Part shown: one piece after another, positions 33,879-44,107 of the stretch
Position numbering within the stretch: the stretch's first letter is position 1
Layout of the letters: each line of letters begins with the position of its first letter
NCBI GenBank assembly: GCA_021613535.1
Contig: CP075496.1
Coordinates: 13,330,001 to 13,394,000, forward strand
Direction of reading: 5' to 3'
DNA from: Adineta vaga
Taxonomy: Eukaryota; Rotifera
DNA length: 64,000 nt
Made by a program: the position numbers and the translations under genes
Notes under the pieces: generated by a model
The model's database searches: none
What the model saw: only the letters and a program-made list of their open reading frames with translations
Told to the model about the DNA's origin: nothing

Positions 33879-35096
33879 TTAAAGCCTTGATTTTGGCATG
33901 GTAACTAGAGAAGATGTTGTCATATTACTTCCGTTAGGTAATGAAGTACATCCACAAAGCATCATTGTAAGTTTAAATTCCCGTCTGAGTATTTCAATAA
34001 CATCAACAACGCCTTGACAACCAGCAACAGCTAAACCCCAAAGAATAGGTCGACCAACAAGTATAGCATCAGCTCCGAGAGCTAATGCTTTCAGAATATC
34101 TGTTCCACGTCGAATTCCACCATCAATATAAATATCAATTTTTTTCTTTGTTTGCATTCGTCGAACAATGGAAACAATTTCAGGTAGAACTTCAATTGTA
34201 CTGAATGTTGTATCAATTTGTCGAGCACCATGATTTGATACAACAATACCATCAACATCAGCTTGCACAGCTAATTGAGCATCTTCACCGGTCATTATAC
34301 CTTTGACAATAATTGGTAAACGGCTAATTTCACGTAACCATTTGATATCTTTCCATGTTAATGTTTCATCAAGATTTTTTGCAATGAAATCATTGAGTGC
34401 TGATACATGATCACCTTGTGCTTCTTTTAAACCACCATCATATAAATTTTCTAATTGCATATTTTCCGGTAAACGAAAACTATTTCGACGATCAGCTTCT
34501 CGATTACCAAATCGAGAAGCATCAACTGTAACAACAAGAGCACGAAAACCAGCTTTTTCAGCACGTTGAACTAATCGTGCTGTAAATTCACGATCCCTTA
34601 AAATATATAATTGAAACCATAATTGTGATGTTGATGATGGATATTCTTTCAATGCTTGTTGATGTTCAGCAGCAACATCTTCAATTCGTGTTGTTGAAAG
34701 TGATGAAAGAATCATAGCTGTATTTGCACGAACAGCTGCACGAGCAGTACTTCGTTCACCAGCATCATCAGCCATACGATGCATTGCCGTTGGTGCAATT
34801 AAAAGAGGAAAGGAACATTTCGTTTGACCATTTAATAATGTTACCGAACAACTATTTGGATCTGTACTATGATTAGAAACATTAACAAATACTCTTGGAC
34901 GTAATTTAATTCGTCGAAAAGCATTGATATTTTCTTGTAATGTGATTTCATCATCAGCACCTGATCGATAATAATCATAAGTCATTTTTGAGAGTTTTTC
35001 TTTTGCTGCTTGATGATAATCTTCGATATTAAGTAATATTCGAGATGTTTGAGCATGTTGAGGTAACATACTATCATTCGTTTGCTTTCCAGACAT
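33879..35096 (-). CDS. HAO1: FMN-dependent L-2-hydroxyacid oxidase (HAO/glycolate oxidase type), peroxisomal
   Basis: Intronless frame of 405 codons. It has LSKMTYDYYRSGADDEITL at the N-terminus, the FMN-site strand LLIAPTAMHRMADDAGE, QLWFQLYILRDREFTARLVQ, VVTVDASRFGNREADRRNSF, and PIIVKGIMTGEDAQLAVQAD. The catalytic SNHGARQID (His and Arg) is followed by DGGIRRGTDILKALALGADA and GRPILWGLA. This is the full set for alpha-hydroxyacid oxidases, which oxidise glycolate or longer 2-hydroxyacids to 2-oxoacids with production of peroxide. The C-terminus SRL is a type-1 peroxisomal targeting signal. It is slightly longer (extra N-terminal ~20 residues) than human HAO1 (370). It is divergent from the FAD oxidoreductase at 35329 with 232 bp between. 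Lack of introns is unusual in this window. Confidence 0.92.
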   Translation of the reverse strand: MSGKQTNDSMLPQHAQTSRILLNIEDYHQAAKEKLSKMTYDYYRSGADDEITLQENINAFRRIKLRPRVFVNVSNHSTDPNSCSVTLLNGQTKCSFPLLIAPTAMHRMADDAGERSTARAAVRANTAMILSSLSTTRIEDVAAEHQQALKEYPSSTSQLWFQLYILRDREFTARLVQRAEKAGFRALVVTVDASRFGNREADRRNSFRLPENMQLENLYDGGLKEAQGDHVSALNDFIAKNLDETLTWKDIKWLREISRLPIIVKGIMTGEDAQLAVQADVDGIVVSNHGARQIDTTFSTIEVLPEIVSIVRRMQTKKKIDIYIDGGIRRGTDILKALALGADAILVGRPILWGLAVAGCQGVVDVIEILRREFKLTMMLCGCTSLPNGSNMTTSSLVTMPKSRL

Positions 35097-35328
35097 GATT
35101 CTAATATTTTCGTCTATTTATCAGTCTATTATCTGTTCGTATACCTATGGTTATTCGTATAACTGATAAGACATACATATACTACTTGCGACATCCATGT
35201 GTGATGAAGTTTTATTACTATTGGTTTTCGTCTCATACGAGTTGAAAAAGAAAGAATAGTGTATAATAAAACAAGACTGACAAGATTTCTATCAAATGCA
35301 ATATCGTATTGATTTTTTCTGAATAAGT
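35097..35328. promoter_or_regulatory. Shared intergenic region of a divergent oxidase pair
   Basis: Only 232 bp separate the ATGs of the hydroxyacid oxidase (minus) and the FAD oxidoreductase (plus), so both promoters must lie here or overlap. An AATATTAG acceptor-like word precedes the oxidase ATG. No specific regulator site is recognised. Confidence 0.5.
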
Positions 35329-36750
35329 ATGGCAAATTCAAATCGTATTTGTATTATTGGTGGTGGTATTATCGGAGCTTCGATTGCTTTTCATTTATCC
35401 GAAGTTGGATGTACAAATATTACGATTGTTGAACGAACAAACATTGCTTGTGGTGCTAGTGGACGTGCTGGTGGATTTCTCGCTAAAAATTGGCGGTCAG
35501 GTGCCGAAGGAAAGTTTTCTGAATCTAGTTTTGTAGCTCATAATGATCTAGCAAAACGTTTAAAAGATGAATTTTCTACTGATGTTATGTATCGTCGTTT
35601 GACAACATTAAATTTATCAATAAATGAAACCAAATCAGTTAAAGATCAATCTATTCGTAGTACATCGTTACCAAAATGGATCACTGCAAATATTAAACAA
35701 GACGAAATATTAGGAAATGAAGATACAACAGCACAAGTTCATCCAGGGTACAAATTTTATGTGAAAATCATTGCATATTTTCATGCAAATTTCTATTGTA
35801 GATTATTAACAAATGCGCTCGTTAAAATTGTTGAAAATCGAGGTGGACGAGTTGTTATCGGTAAAGCAAATGGTTTTCTTTTTGAAACTATTACAACTCA
35901 TACAGAAAAAGATGAACATCATCAAACATCACCTATTCGAGCGATGAAATTATTAATTGAAAATCAAGATCCTATTGAAGCTGATATTTTCATTCTAGCA
36001 ATGGGTCCATGGACTTGTACGAAACAATTGTTTTATTTAAACATTTCTTTTGTAAAATCAATCATTTAGATCAAGCTGCACCTTGGTTTCGAGATGCTAT
36101 GATATTCAAAGAAAATATTTTTCATCAATTAGATGCTATAAGTGGTGTTAAAGCACATAGTATTGTATTTAAAGGTAATCAACCAACTGAACCTTATGCA
36201 TTCTTTCTTGCTTATGAATCAAATGATGGCAATATGTTAGATCCTGAAATCTATCCACGTTCAAGTATAATTTTTATTTTTAATAGGCTTTGAAAAGAAT
36301 TCGTTCCTTTTTTTTGTTCAACTAGATGGTGACATCTATGTTTGTGGATTTGCTGAAAAACAGTCACAAGACTTACCTGAGAGTGGAAATTCTGTGACAA
36401 TTGATGAGAAAAGTTGTGATCGTCTTCGTGATATTGCTATTCATATGGCATCAACTTTAAAAGATGCCAATGTAGAAATCAAACAAGCATGTTATTTACC
36501 ACAATCGAAGGATGGAGTTCCTTTAATTGGACGACTCTATGGATTAAATAATGTTTATATAGCAACGGTAGTAGATCAACTGTTTATGAAAAGTTTTCTC
36601 TAAAGATTTCGTTTTCGGATTGTTTAGGGTCATAGTTGTTGGGGTATTTTGAATAGTTTAGCAACTGGTGCTCAATTAACTCAATTGATATTAAAAGGTG
36701 AAATGTCACCTTATTTAAAACAATGCGATCCCAAACGATTTTTTCAATGA
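35329..36750 (+). CDS. FAD-dependent oxidoreductase, DAO family (TDA3-like)
   Basis: The ATG at 35329 begins MANSNRICIIGGGIIGASIA, the Rossmann dinucleotide-binding motif GGGIIG, then VERTNIACGASGRAGGFLAK, the ASGRAGGFLA signature of this DAO subgroup. Exons join in phase: HPG|LLTNALVKIVENRGGRVV, then MGPWT, DAMIFKENIFHQLDA, GDIYVCGFAEK, and the FAD-binding end LPQSKDGVPLIGRL, GHSCWGILNSLATGAQL. The GHSCWGI..ATG end and the DG.P.IG motif resemble fungal TDA3/fap2-like and plant FAD oxidoreductases. Family members oxidise secondary or tertiary amines or amino acids; the substrate here is unknown. Five exons with four short introns. No obvious peroxisomal C-terminus (ends CDPKRFFQ). Confidence 0.85.
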
Positions 36751-38706
36751 TGCAAGTCATCGATAGATTGAAACAATTGTTTTTTTATTCAAGCTGTAAC
36801 TACGAATGATTCTAGTTTTATTTTCAAAGAAAAGTTTTTAAAAAAGCTTCACGATATTCCATTGTCAATTCCGTATGATCTATTTATGAACAGATAAACA
36901 CATTGAACATGAAAACATAGTTATAAATAGTTGTGTGGAGAGAAAAAGTTATTATAGGTAGATAAGTTTTAACAACACGACATCGTTATGATGGGCGAGT
37001 CACTATTTTAAGTACATAATCCGAACCATATTATTAACACATCAGTTATGTACTTAACAGTTTCAAAAAGTCAATATACATCAATAGTGCGTATTATATA
37101 AATTATTAATGAAATTATATGTAATTAACTTACTTTTTCTCTTTCTCTTCTAAATTTAATATTACACAAGATATTATAAATCTGAGACTATCAATAACTC
37201 GCAATTCGAACGACTGATTTATTAATTTTTATAATCGGAAATTTCATTACAACCAATTATTCTGTTGAACTTGACAATCTTTATTTTGCTTCCAAAAACT
37301 GTTCTTAGTTTTAATCAGAACTTGCATATATTTTGTTATAGTAGATAGAAGAAAACCAACGGGTGTTAGTTCCTTGTATTGACATCTGTCAAAAACAGAG
37401 ATTTTTAGTCGAATAACATGACAATCACAGATAATCTTCAACATAATTAATTTCGACCATGTCTCTTCTTAAAAATTCATCAAATTGTAGATTTTTATGA
37501 AGAATTGATTTTCTTTGTATCGATTTTTGTCGTTCACTCTTACGATCAATGCATGCAAACATTGAATTTCTATTAAAGAACAAACTAATTGATCTCTTTA
37601 TTCATTGAATTAATAAATAAGAGTTCTACTTTCTTCGAACAAAATGCTGTTTATAAGTAGTGCATGGAAAGCCTGCGGTACTATCTCTCTCTATATATAT
37701 CTATCTATATGTATATATAATTAAGCTATTAGCACTTCTATGATCCATATCTTTGACGAGCGTCGATCTTTTACTTCTGTTTCTTACTATTATTGTCTAA
37801 GATTTGCTTTTGTTATGTTGAAAAAAAAGAAAGAAAGAAACTTAGATGAATATTGATTGACATATAACTAAATTGGAAGAAATCAAAAGAAACGTAGCAT
37901 TGACAGAGCAAATAAAAGATGAAGAACGAAGGAGAAAAACAAAAGAAGAATCTTGGAATTTCTTAGCTTCGATCTCAGTTTCAATACAAATAAATATATA
38001 TTATTTTCCTCCTCAATACTATCAAGTTCGCATTTCCGTTCGTCGAAATGAACAGAATAGCACGATGACTGATGTGACGAAAGAAAAGAAACAAGAAAAT
38101 CAGCTCGTTAGATCTTATTTTCAAGACAAGAAAACTAATTCACAATAAAACTATCCATTCTAGCATGGCATCATTTTTTCTGTACAAAGAGTATTGAACT
38201 ACATAGAATGACATACGATCGAGTTACTTTTTTTGACGTTTAATTTGAAAAGAAATTTACAAATCTTATCTTTGTTCAAATTTTAGTAGAATAGAAAAAC
38301 TGTCGACAGTTTTTCTCCTTCTTCATCCATAATATAGTGAGTTTCCGGTATTGTGCCTTATTCGGACGAACATCTTGTTTTGCTCTTTCTTCTGTCTTTT
38401 CCACTTTTCTTTTCTTTCTCCTTCGCCCTCTTGTTCTTCTTCTTCTGCTTCTGCTTCTGCTTCTTCTACTATTAGTTTTATTATTATCATCTGTATGCAT
38501 TTCTATCTCTTTGAGCGTGTGAAAGAATAGAGAGTTATTGTCAATAAATTTAGACGAGAAGAAGAAGAAGAATATTGTTTTATAATTAAACAATAGTTTA
38601 TATTCAATGATTTCATCTTTCTTTTCTTTAGATCTTTGAAATGTTTTTCAAAACGTTAATTGATCAAGATTTTTCTGCTTAAAATATCTTGATTTCAAAT
38701 CATAGT
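36751..38706. other. Intergenic region, 2.0 kb
   Basis: It contains TCTCTATATATATC-type microsatellites near 37683-37720 and a CTTCTTCTTCTG pyrimidine triplet repeat near 38430-38465. Open frames at 37873-38148 and 38276-38593 are low-complexity (Lys/Glu- or Ser/Arg-rich) and lack neighbours' codon style. A TTTCTTTAG acceptor-like site about 75 bp before 38707 suggests a spliced 5'UTR for the next gene. Confidence 0.45.
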
Positions 38707-39597
38707 ATGGTTGATAAAAGTTATATTGTTTCATTGCTTGGTTGTGCCAATCTTATTGAATTGGTAAGTCTCAAATCATTAGACATATTTCTGTATATAC
38801 ATAGAATTTCTTTTCAATAGACATTACTTATTGGTGGGTTTATTGCTGTCTGTATAGCATCGACAGGATACGGTCAACTTGTAGATTCTTCTTCTAATCT
38901 TAGTCAGACAGTAAGTATAAAGAGAATGAGATAAATAGATTAACTGATGTGCACATATTCATCTGTCAATCATATTTCTTTAGACTAGTGCTGATTTAAC
39001 GATATTTTATGATATTGATGTTTATACAATCAAACAAGCTGATCAAGCTATTCTAATAATGATATTTATATTAACATTCTGTTCATTATTTGCACATATT
39101 TTATTTGCTTTTCGTTATCGATATTCTTGGCATCGATTATCGACTGGCGTAAGAGATTAATTTTCTTGTTATTTTTTTTAATTATTATTTACATCATCTT
39201 AATCGATATATGTCATCTTTAAGGTAGCTTTCCTCTGTGTTATCTACGCATTTGCATTACTTGTTGTATCCATCTTTGTTGCTGTAAGTAAAACAAAAGA
39301 GAAAATATTATCAAAATCGAATGTATTTCTATCTAGTGTTGGGAAGATAAAATGCGAAAGCGATTAGCAAATACATATTCAAGTAATCAAATTCTTTCTA
39401 CATCAAATACTTCTATCAAACCACAAATCGGTTCAGCAGCAGCTGCAGCTGTAAGAATATATATCTTATCAGAAAATCTTTTTCGCTCGATTAATCAAGA
39501 TCTTCTTTTCTAGACATTTGGTTTTGCTGCATGTCTTACATATGTTGCTGAAGCATTAATACGATTTCGACGATTAGCAGATAAGATTCAAACATAA
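38707..39597 (+). CDS. Four-transmembrane protein, unrecognised family
   Basis: Several short exons join in phase: MVDKSYIVSLLGCANLIEL, then TLLIGGFIAVCIASTGYGQL, an extracytoplasmic loop with NLSQ and YDIDVYTIKQ, AILIMIFILTFCSLFAHILF, VAFLCVIYAFALLVVSIFV, a polar stretch, and a last helix in GSAAAAATFGFAACLTYVAE with basic tail FRRLADKIQT. The topology of four helices with short termini is that of MARVEL/tetraspan-type membrane proteins. No family-specific motif lets me name it. About 190 residues. Confidence 0.65.
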
Positions 39598-40124
39598 TTC
39601 ATCCGTCCAAATTCAAATCGTCTCTATACTATACTTATGCTTTATTCTTCGTACAATTTTCTGTTCTTATAGAAGCAAAAATATATTCCTAAATGAAAGA
39701 AATTCCTTTTCTATCACAACGTTAATTGCGAAGAATTAACTTATCAATGATCAAATTTCTCATTGCACTATTGCGGTCGTACAATGAGTTCTATACAAAC
39801 ATATTTTGTTTAGATTATCTGAAACTTTATCTTGATTGATTTGATGATAATGATGATGATAGTTTAATTCTAATAATGATAAACTTGACAAAACCTATAT
39901 CATCGAATATTAATTTAATAAAAGAAAAAAATTTCGAATTTAAATAACTAACAAGAATTAATTTTCTTTTTGTTAAAATATATGAATAGAATTTCAATAG
40001 ATGTCACTATATTAAGCCATTGGTAATGTACATTGTTGATGAATGATTAACCAATAGAAATCATGAGTTGCTTCTTTCTTTCTTTCTTTCTTTCATGGTT
40101 ATTTATTTATTATAGTTTATTCCG
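39598..40124. other. Upstream region of the first PBX gene
   Basis: AT-rich with a (CTTT)n run at about 40074-40096 and a TTATTATAG acceptor-like site 10 bp before the PBX ATG. No exon seen. Confidence 0.5.
40074..40096. repeat. (TTTC)n microsatellite
   Basis: About five copies of CTTT just upstream of the first PBX gene. Confidence 0.8.
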
Positions 40125-41239
40125 ATGAGTTCAAGAACCAATGAACGTGTTGGAAACGATTCATTTGAATATGAAGGTTTAAATTCATCTACCTTGAATA
40201 ATATGAATCATAAAATGACACAAAAAAGTTGTACACATATTAATACAAATGATTTAATCCAACGTTTAATGACAGCTGTTGATAAAAGTCTTGACAATGC
40301 TCAAGAATATAAAACTACATTCAATAGAACTTCAATGCAACCTGCATTTTATCATGTACTTTGTGAAATTAAAAATAAAATCGGTATGATAAAAAATGAA
40401 ATTCAAATGTTATTTGTTTTTTATAATTCACATTTTTATTTAGCACTCAATACTCGGCATATTTCAGATACATATGATCATCCATCGGAACAATTGATTC
40501 GTGTTGATAATATGTTAATAGCTGAAGGAATATCTGATCAATCTTCAACAAATAATTTTGATCAAACGAATTCTCTTGAACATTCAGATTATCAAACGAA
40601 ATTATCGGAAATAAGACAAATACATCATTTTGAACTTGAGAAATATAGTAATCATTGTCATGATTTTTGTTCACATGTTCGAACACTTTTACGTGAACAA
40701 TCACATATTCGACCAATTAGTGAAGATGAAATTGAACGTATGGTAAAAATTGTACAAAAAAAGTTTTCCATAATTCAATTACAGTTGAAACAAAGTACAT
40801 GTGAAGCAGTGATGGTTCTTCGTTCGAGATTTCTTGATGCCAGGTTTGATACAAAATAAGAGAAGAATAAAGAAAAGATTTGATTTGATTTTTCTAGACG
40901 AAAACGACGAAATTTTAGTAAATTAGCAATTGAAGGACTTAATGAATATTTCTATTCACATTTATCAAATCCATATCCCTCGGAAGAAGCAAAAGAAGAA
41001 TTAGCACGTCAATGTGGAATATCCTTAGCTCAAGTAAATGTTCTTGGTCATAGATTTAATGAATAAGATATTTTTCTTTCTAGGTTAATAATTGGTTTGG
41101 CAATAAACGTATTCGATATAAAAAGAATATGAATAAAACTCAGGAAGAAGCAAATATTTATGCATCCAAACTTGCATCTCAAGCCGCTCAACATCATCGC
41201 AATAATCTGTCTGATGGTATAATTTCTCTTGATGCCTAA
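40125..41239 (+). CDS. PBX1: PBX/extradenticle TALE homeodomain protein, copy 1
   Basis: Four exons: 40125-40383, 40444-40843, 40898-41033, and 41084 to a TAA at 41239 (a GT at 41217 would give a shorter alternative end). PBC-A reads [20 protein letters not shown] and [16 protein letters not shown] reads [40 protein letters not shown] and [20 protein letters not shown]. The TALE homeodomain follows: [54 protein letters not shown], with the three-residue loop insertion. The [13 protein letters not shown] and [12 protein letters not shown] cores are identical or nearly so to vertebrate PBX. PBX proteins are Hox and MEIS cofactors in the nucleus. It is followed 182 bp later by a second PBX gene with the same intron positions. 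Confidence 0.95.
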
Positions 41240-41410
41240 TTGATTTTCAAATTTCTTTTTCTTTTTAGATTACTAAAGTTCTTTGTTGATTATGAACAAC
41301 ATATTTTCCTCTTAGCATGCATTTCTAATTGTTGTTATCGTTTTTTTTTCAATCTATTTTACAATTCGTTGTAATAAATATATGTATTTTCATTTGTTAT
41401 ATATATATGG

Positions 41411-41421
41411 AAATATTTTAG
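41411..41421 (+). promoter_or_regulatory. 3'-splice-site-like AG abutting the second PBX ATG
   Basis: AAATATTTTAG ends directly before the ATG at 41422. Either a 5'UTR intron end or a trans-splice acceptor; the previous gene's stop is 182 bp upstream. Confidence 0.45.
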
Positions 41422-42430
41422 ATGAGTACAGAAGATCAATTAGCTTCATCTTATCATGTTTTGACACCAATGGAAAATGCCTTTTATACCAATATGAATA
41501 ATCAAGGACAACCACCTTTACTTGATCGTATTATGTCGATTGTCAATGATCGATTAGATGACGCTCAACAATATAAAGATGCATTCAATCGAAATCCAAT
41601 ACAGCCTGTTTTATTCGATATACTTCGAGAAATTAAACAAAAAAATGGTAAGAATTTACAGATCTATAAATAGGATAATTATAACTCATATATTTCCTCT
41701 TCTTCTAGGTCTTAATATGCGTCAAATATCTCATGAAGATGAATCTTATAAACAAGAACTAGCTCGTCTTGATACAATGCTTTTAGCTGAACGTATTATT
41801 GATCAATATCCAAATGATTTACCAACTAATAATTCAATTGAAATCGAACATCCTGAATATGAAGAAAAATTAAATCGTATTCGTCATTTTTATCATACAG
41901 AATTAGCACAATTTGACAAGAATTCGAATGATTTCTGTACACATGTTATAACATTAATCCATGAACAATCACGTGTACGACCCATAACACCCGAAGAAAT
42001 CTCTCATATGATTTCTATTGTACGAAAAAAATTATGTTTAATACAAATTCAATTGAAACAAAATACATGCGAAGCTGTTATGAATTTACGAACACGTTTT
42101 CTCGATGCAAGGTACTCGTATAAAGTTACTTGAATCAATTGGTTTTTTTATTTTAAATTTCAATCTTTATTTTAGACGTAAACGACGAAATTTTGATAAA
42201 ACAACACAAAAAATTTTGAATGAATATTTCTATTCACATTTATCAAATCCTTATCCATCGGAACAAGTTAAAGAAGAGTTAGCACGTAAATGTGGTGTTA
42301 CAATTTCTCAAGTAAAATATTCTTTATTTTCCTTTACGAAAGATTTTTCATTGAAAATTTCGTTTAGGTAAACAATTGGTTTGGAAATAAACGTGGACGT
42401 TATAAGAAGAATATGTTAAAAAATGAATAA
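41422..42430 (+). CDS. PBX1: PBX/extradenticle TALE homeodomain protein, copy 2 (diverged paralog)
   Basis: Four exons: 41422-41647, 41709-42111, 42176-42311, 42368-42430, at the same positions as in copy 1. The PBC region is recognisable but more diverged ([92 protein letters not shown]). The homeodomain reads [54 protein letters not shown]. Homeodomain position 54, Ile in PBX (KRIRY), is Gly here (KRGRY); this residue contacts DNA bases in PBX complexes. The tail after the homeodomain is only a few residues (MLKNE), against a longer tail in copy 1. A tandem duplicate that may have changed DNA preference. Confidence 0.95.
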
Positions 42431-42605
42431 TGAAAAATATTATATGTAGTTTTGTATATAATTCATACTCAATCTATGTATTCTATTGTTGTTTTCCTTT
42501 TCTTTTCTTTTTTTTTGTATAATCATTTTATGTTTTCGAATCAAGTTGTGTAATCAAAATAAATCAATGAAAACATATTAAGAAAATATTAAGTTTTTGA
42601 TTCAT

Positions 42606-43141
42606 TCACAAATATAAATTAAATTTCAAACGATCAATACATCGAGGGATTTTTGGAACATGATTTGAATTATTTATTGTAGTTTGCAATGGAATAGAAT
42701 GTTTGTCATCAGTTTCGAATTGTTTATTATGTGAAGAACATAAGATTTCAATATCTCGTTGACATGCAATGATTGCTTCTTGATGTTCTTTAACTATTTC
42801 TTCGAGTTTCGTCGCTGTCTGAAACAATGATTGATGATTTTTATTGAAGAGATTAATCTCGTCTTCTTACCTGTGAACGAGAATAAGTACAAGTCGTATC
42901 GAAATGTTTATCTTGAAGAATTTTATCAATTCGTTTCTCGTAAAGAATCCACATCTTTTGAAAACGACGAGTTATAATCTTAAGCAATTTTTTACGATTA
43001 TTTTACCTCATCTGCTTTGTTTACTAAGTAATTGGAAATAAATTTCGAAAAAATAGCATTTTTTAATCGACAAGTTAGTTCTTTCAAATCTTGCGAAGAA
43101 TTTTCCTCGATTTTATCAGATTTTGTATTTGATGTTTGCAT
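42606..43141 (-). CDS. Small coiled-coil protein, unrecognised
   Basis: Three exons: 43007-43141, from 42954 to a GTAAG donor near 42870, and from about 42820 to a stop at 42606; about 145 residues. It reads MQTSNTKSDKIEENSSQDLK, ELTCRLKNAIFSKFISNYL, MWILYEKRIDKILQDKHFD, TATKLEEIVKEHQEAIIACQ, then a polar tail. It is helical and charged, without membrane segments. The size and two-helix layout recall small kinetochore or tether-complex subunits, but I see no diagnostic motif and do not name it. It is convergent with the second PBX gene. Confidence 0.55.
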
Positions 43142-44107
43142 ATATATAGAATATTACATAAAAAAAAATATATATATAAGAAGAAATGAGTAACTAAGAT
43201 AAGAAAATGTTTGTTTCGCTTTCAAATGTCAATATGTATGACAAGATTGACATAACCTATTATTTAGAATTATTTTTGACAATCGCGTTCTGTCAGATTA
43301 TAACCTTGTTTAGTCAATAACTGAGAAAATTATTAGTATTACTAAAGGTAATCATTTCATGGTAATTGAGAATTCAAATGATCATCTTTACGGAATAAGA
43401 TTAAAGATAAGAAAGAGGTATTAATCCTTGCGTGTTGATTATTCTTTACCTCTTTTTCTGTCTTCTATTTGCATAAATGAATTTCGTATTCTGATAATAA
43501 AATATGTAAAGATTAGGTTTTTCTTTATTAAATAGATTTATCAAGTGTTTTGATTGATGAAGAAAAAGAGAAAATGATCTCTAGGAAATTTTGTTCATAT
43601 TACACAAAAAAGAAAGAAATCTTATCTGATCTTCTATAGAATGAAGTATATTATGATGAATATAAGAATTTCTTTGTTTCATTCAAACAAAATACTTTTC
43701 AAAAGAGAATAAGAGAAAAAGAAAACAAAACAGACCAACACAACAAACTAGCACAACAAGTAGAGAAAGAAAAAGAAGAAGAGGACAGAGAGAGAGAATG
43801 AGAAAGAAAAAAATGATATCGTTTGTACATTTTATAAACAAAATATGACAATGAGGAAAACGAACGGCGAAGAGCACCGAGTACAAAAGAGAAAGAAAAT
43901 TGTGTTGTGGTTTAATGACAGACGGAAGAGATGAACTAATCTACATGATTAGATAATAGGTAATCTTTTGAAAAAATTTCTACATTAATGAGACATGCTT
44001 TGGTTTCACTGTCGATATACATACGTATATATATCAGATTGAATGATACATTTTAGAATCGTCTAAAAATAAATTGAATATTTAAAAGATAATATGTTGT
44101 GAATTAT
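43142..44107. other. Region between a small coiled-coil gene and RERE
   Basis: Holds the promoter of the gene starting at 43141 and the 3'UTR of RERE. Strongly purine-rich (AGAGAAAGAAAAAGAAG) between 43700 and 43900. The antisense frame at 43683-43886 is low-complexity hydrophobic and judged spurious. Confidence 0.4.

Noticed and set aside
33879-36750. Bacterial contamination as source of the oxidase genes
   Set aside because: The FAD gene has four spliceosomal introns and both share local base composition and flanks.
37873-38148. Lys/Glu-rich frame in the 36.7-38.7 kb gap
   Set aside because: No splice-linked partner exons, low complexity, no recognisable family; could be a small gene but not supportable.
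38276-38593. Minus-strand Arg/Ser-rich frame resembling an RS domain
   Set aside because: Produced by a CTTCTTCTG-type pyrimidine triplet repeat; no neighbouring coding exon.
40125-42430. PBX pair as an assembly duplication
   Set aside because: The copies differ at many residues and in intron sequence and length, so they are real, old paralogs.
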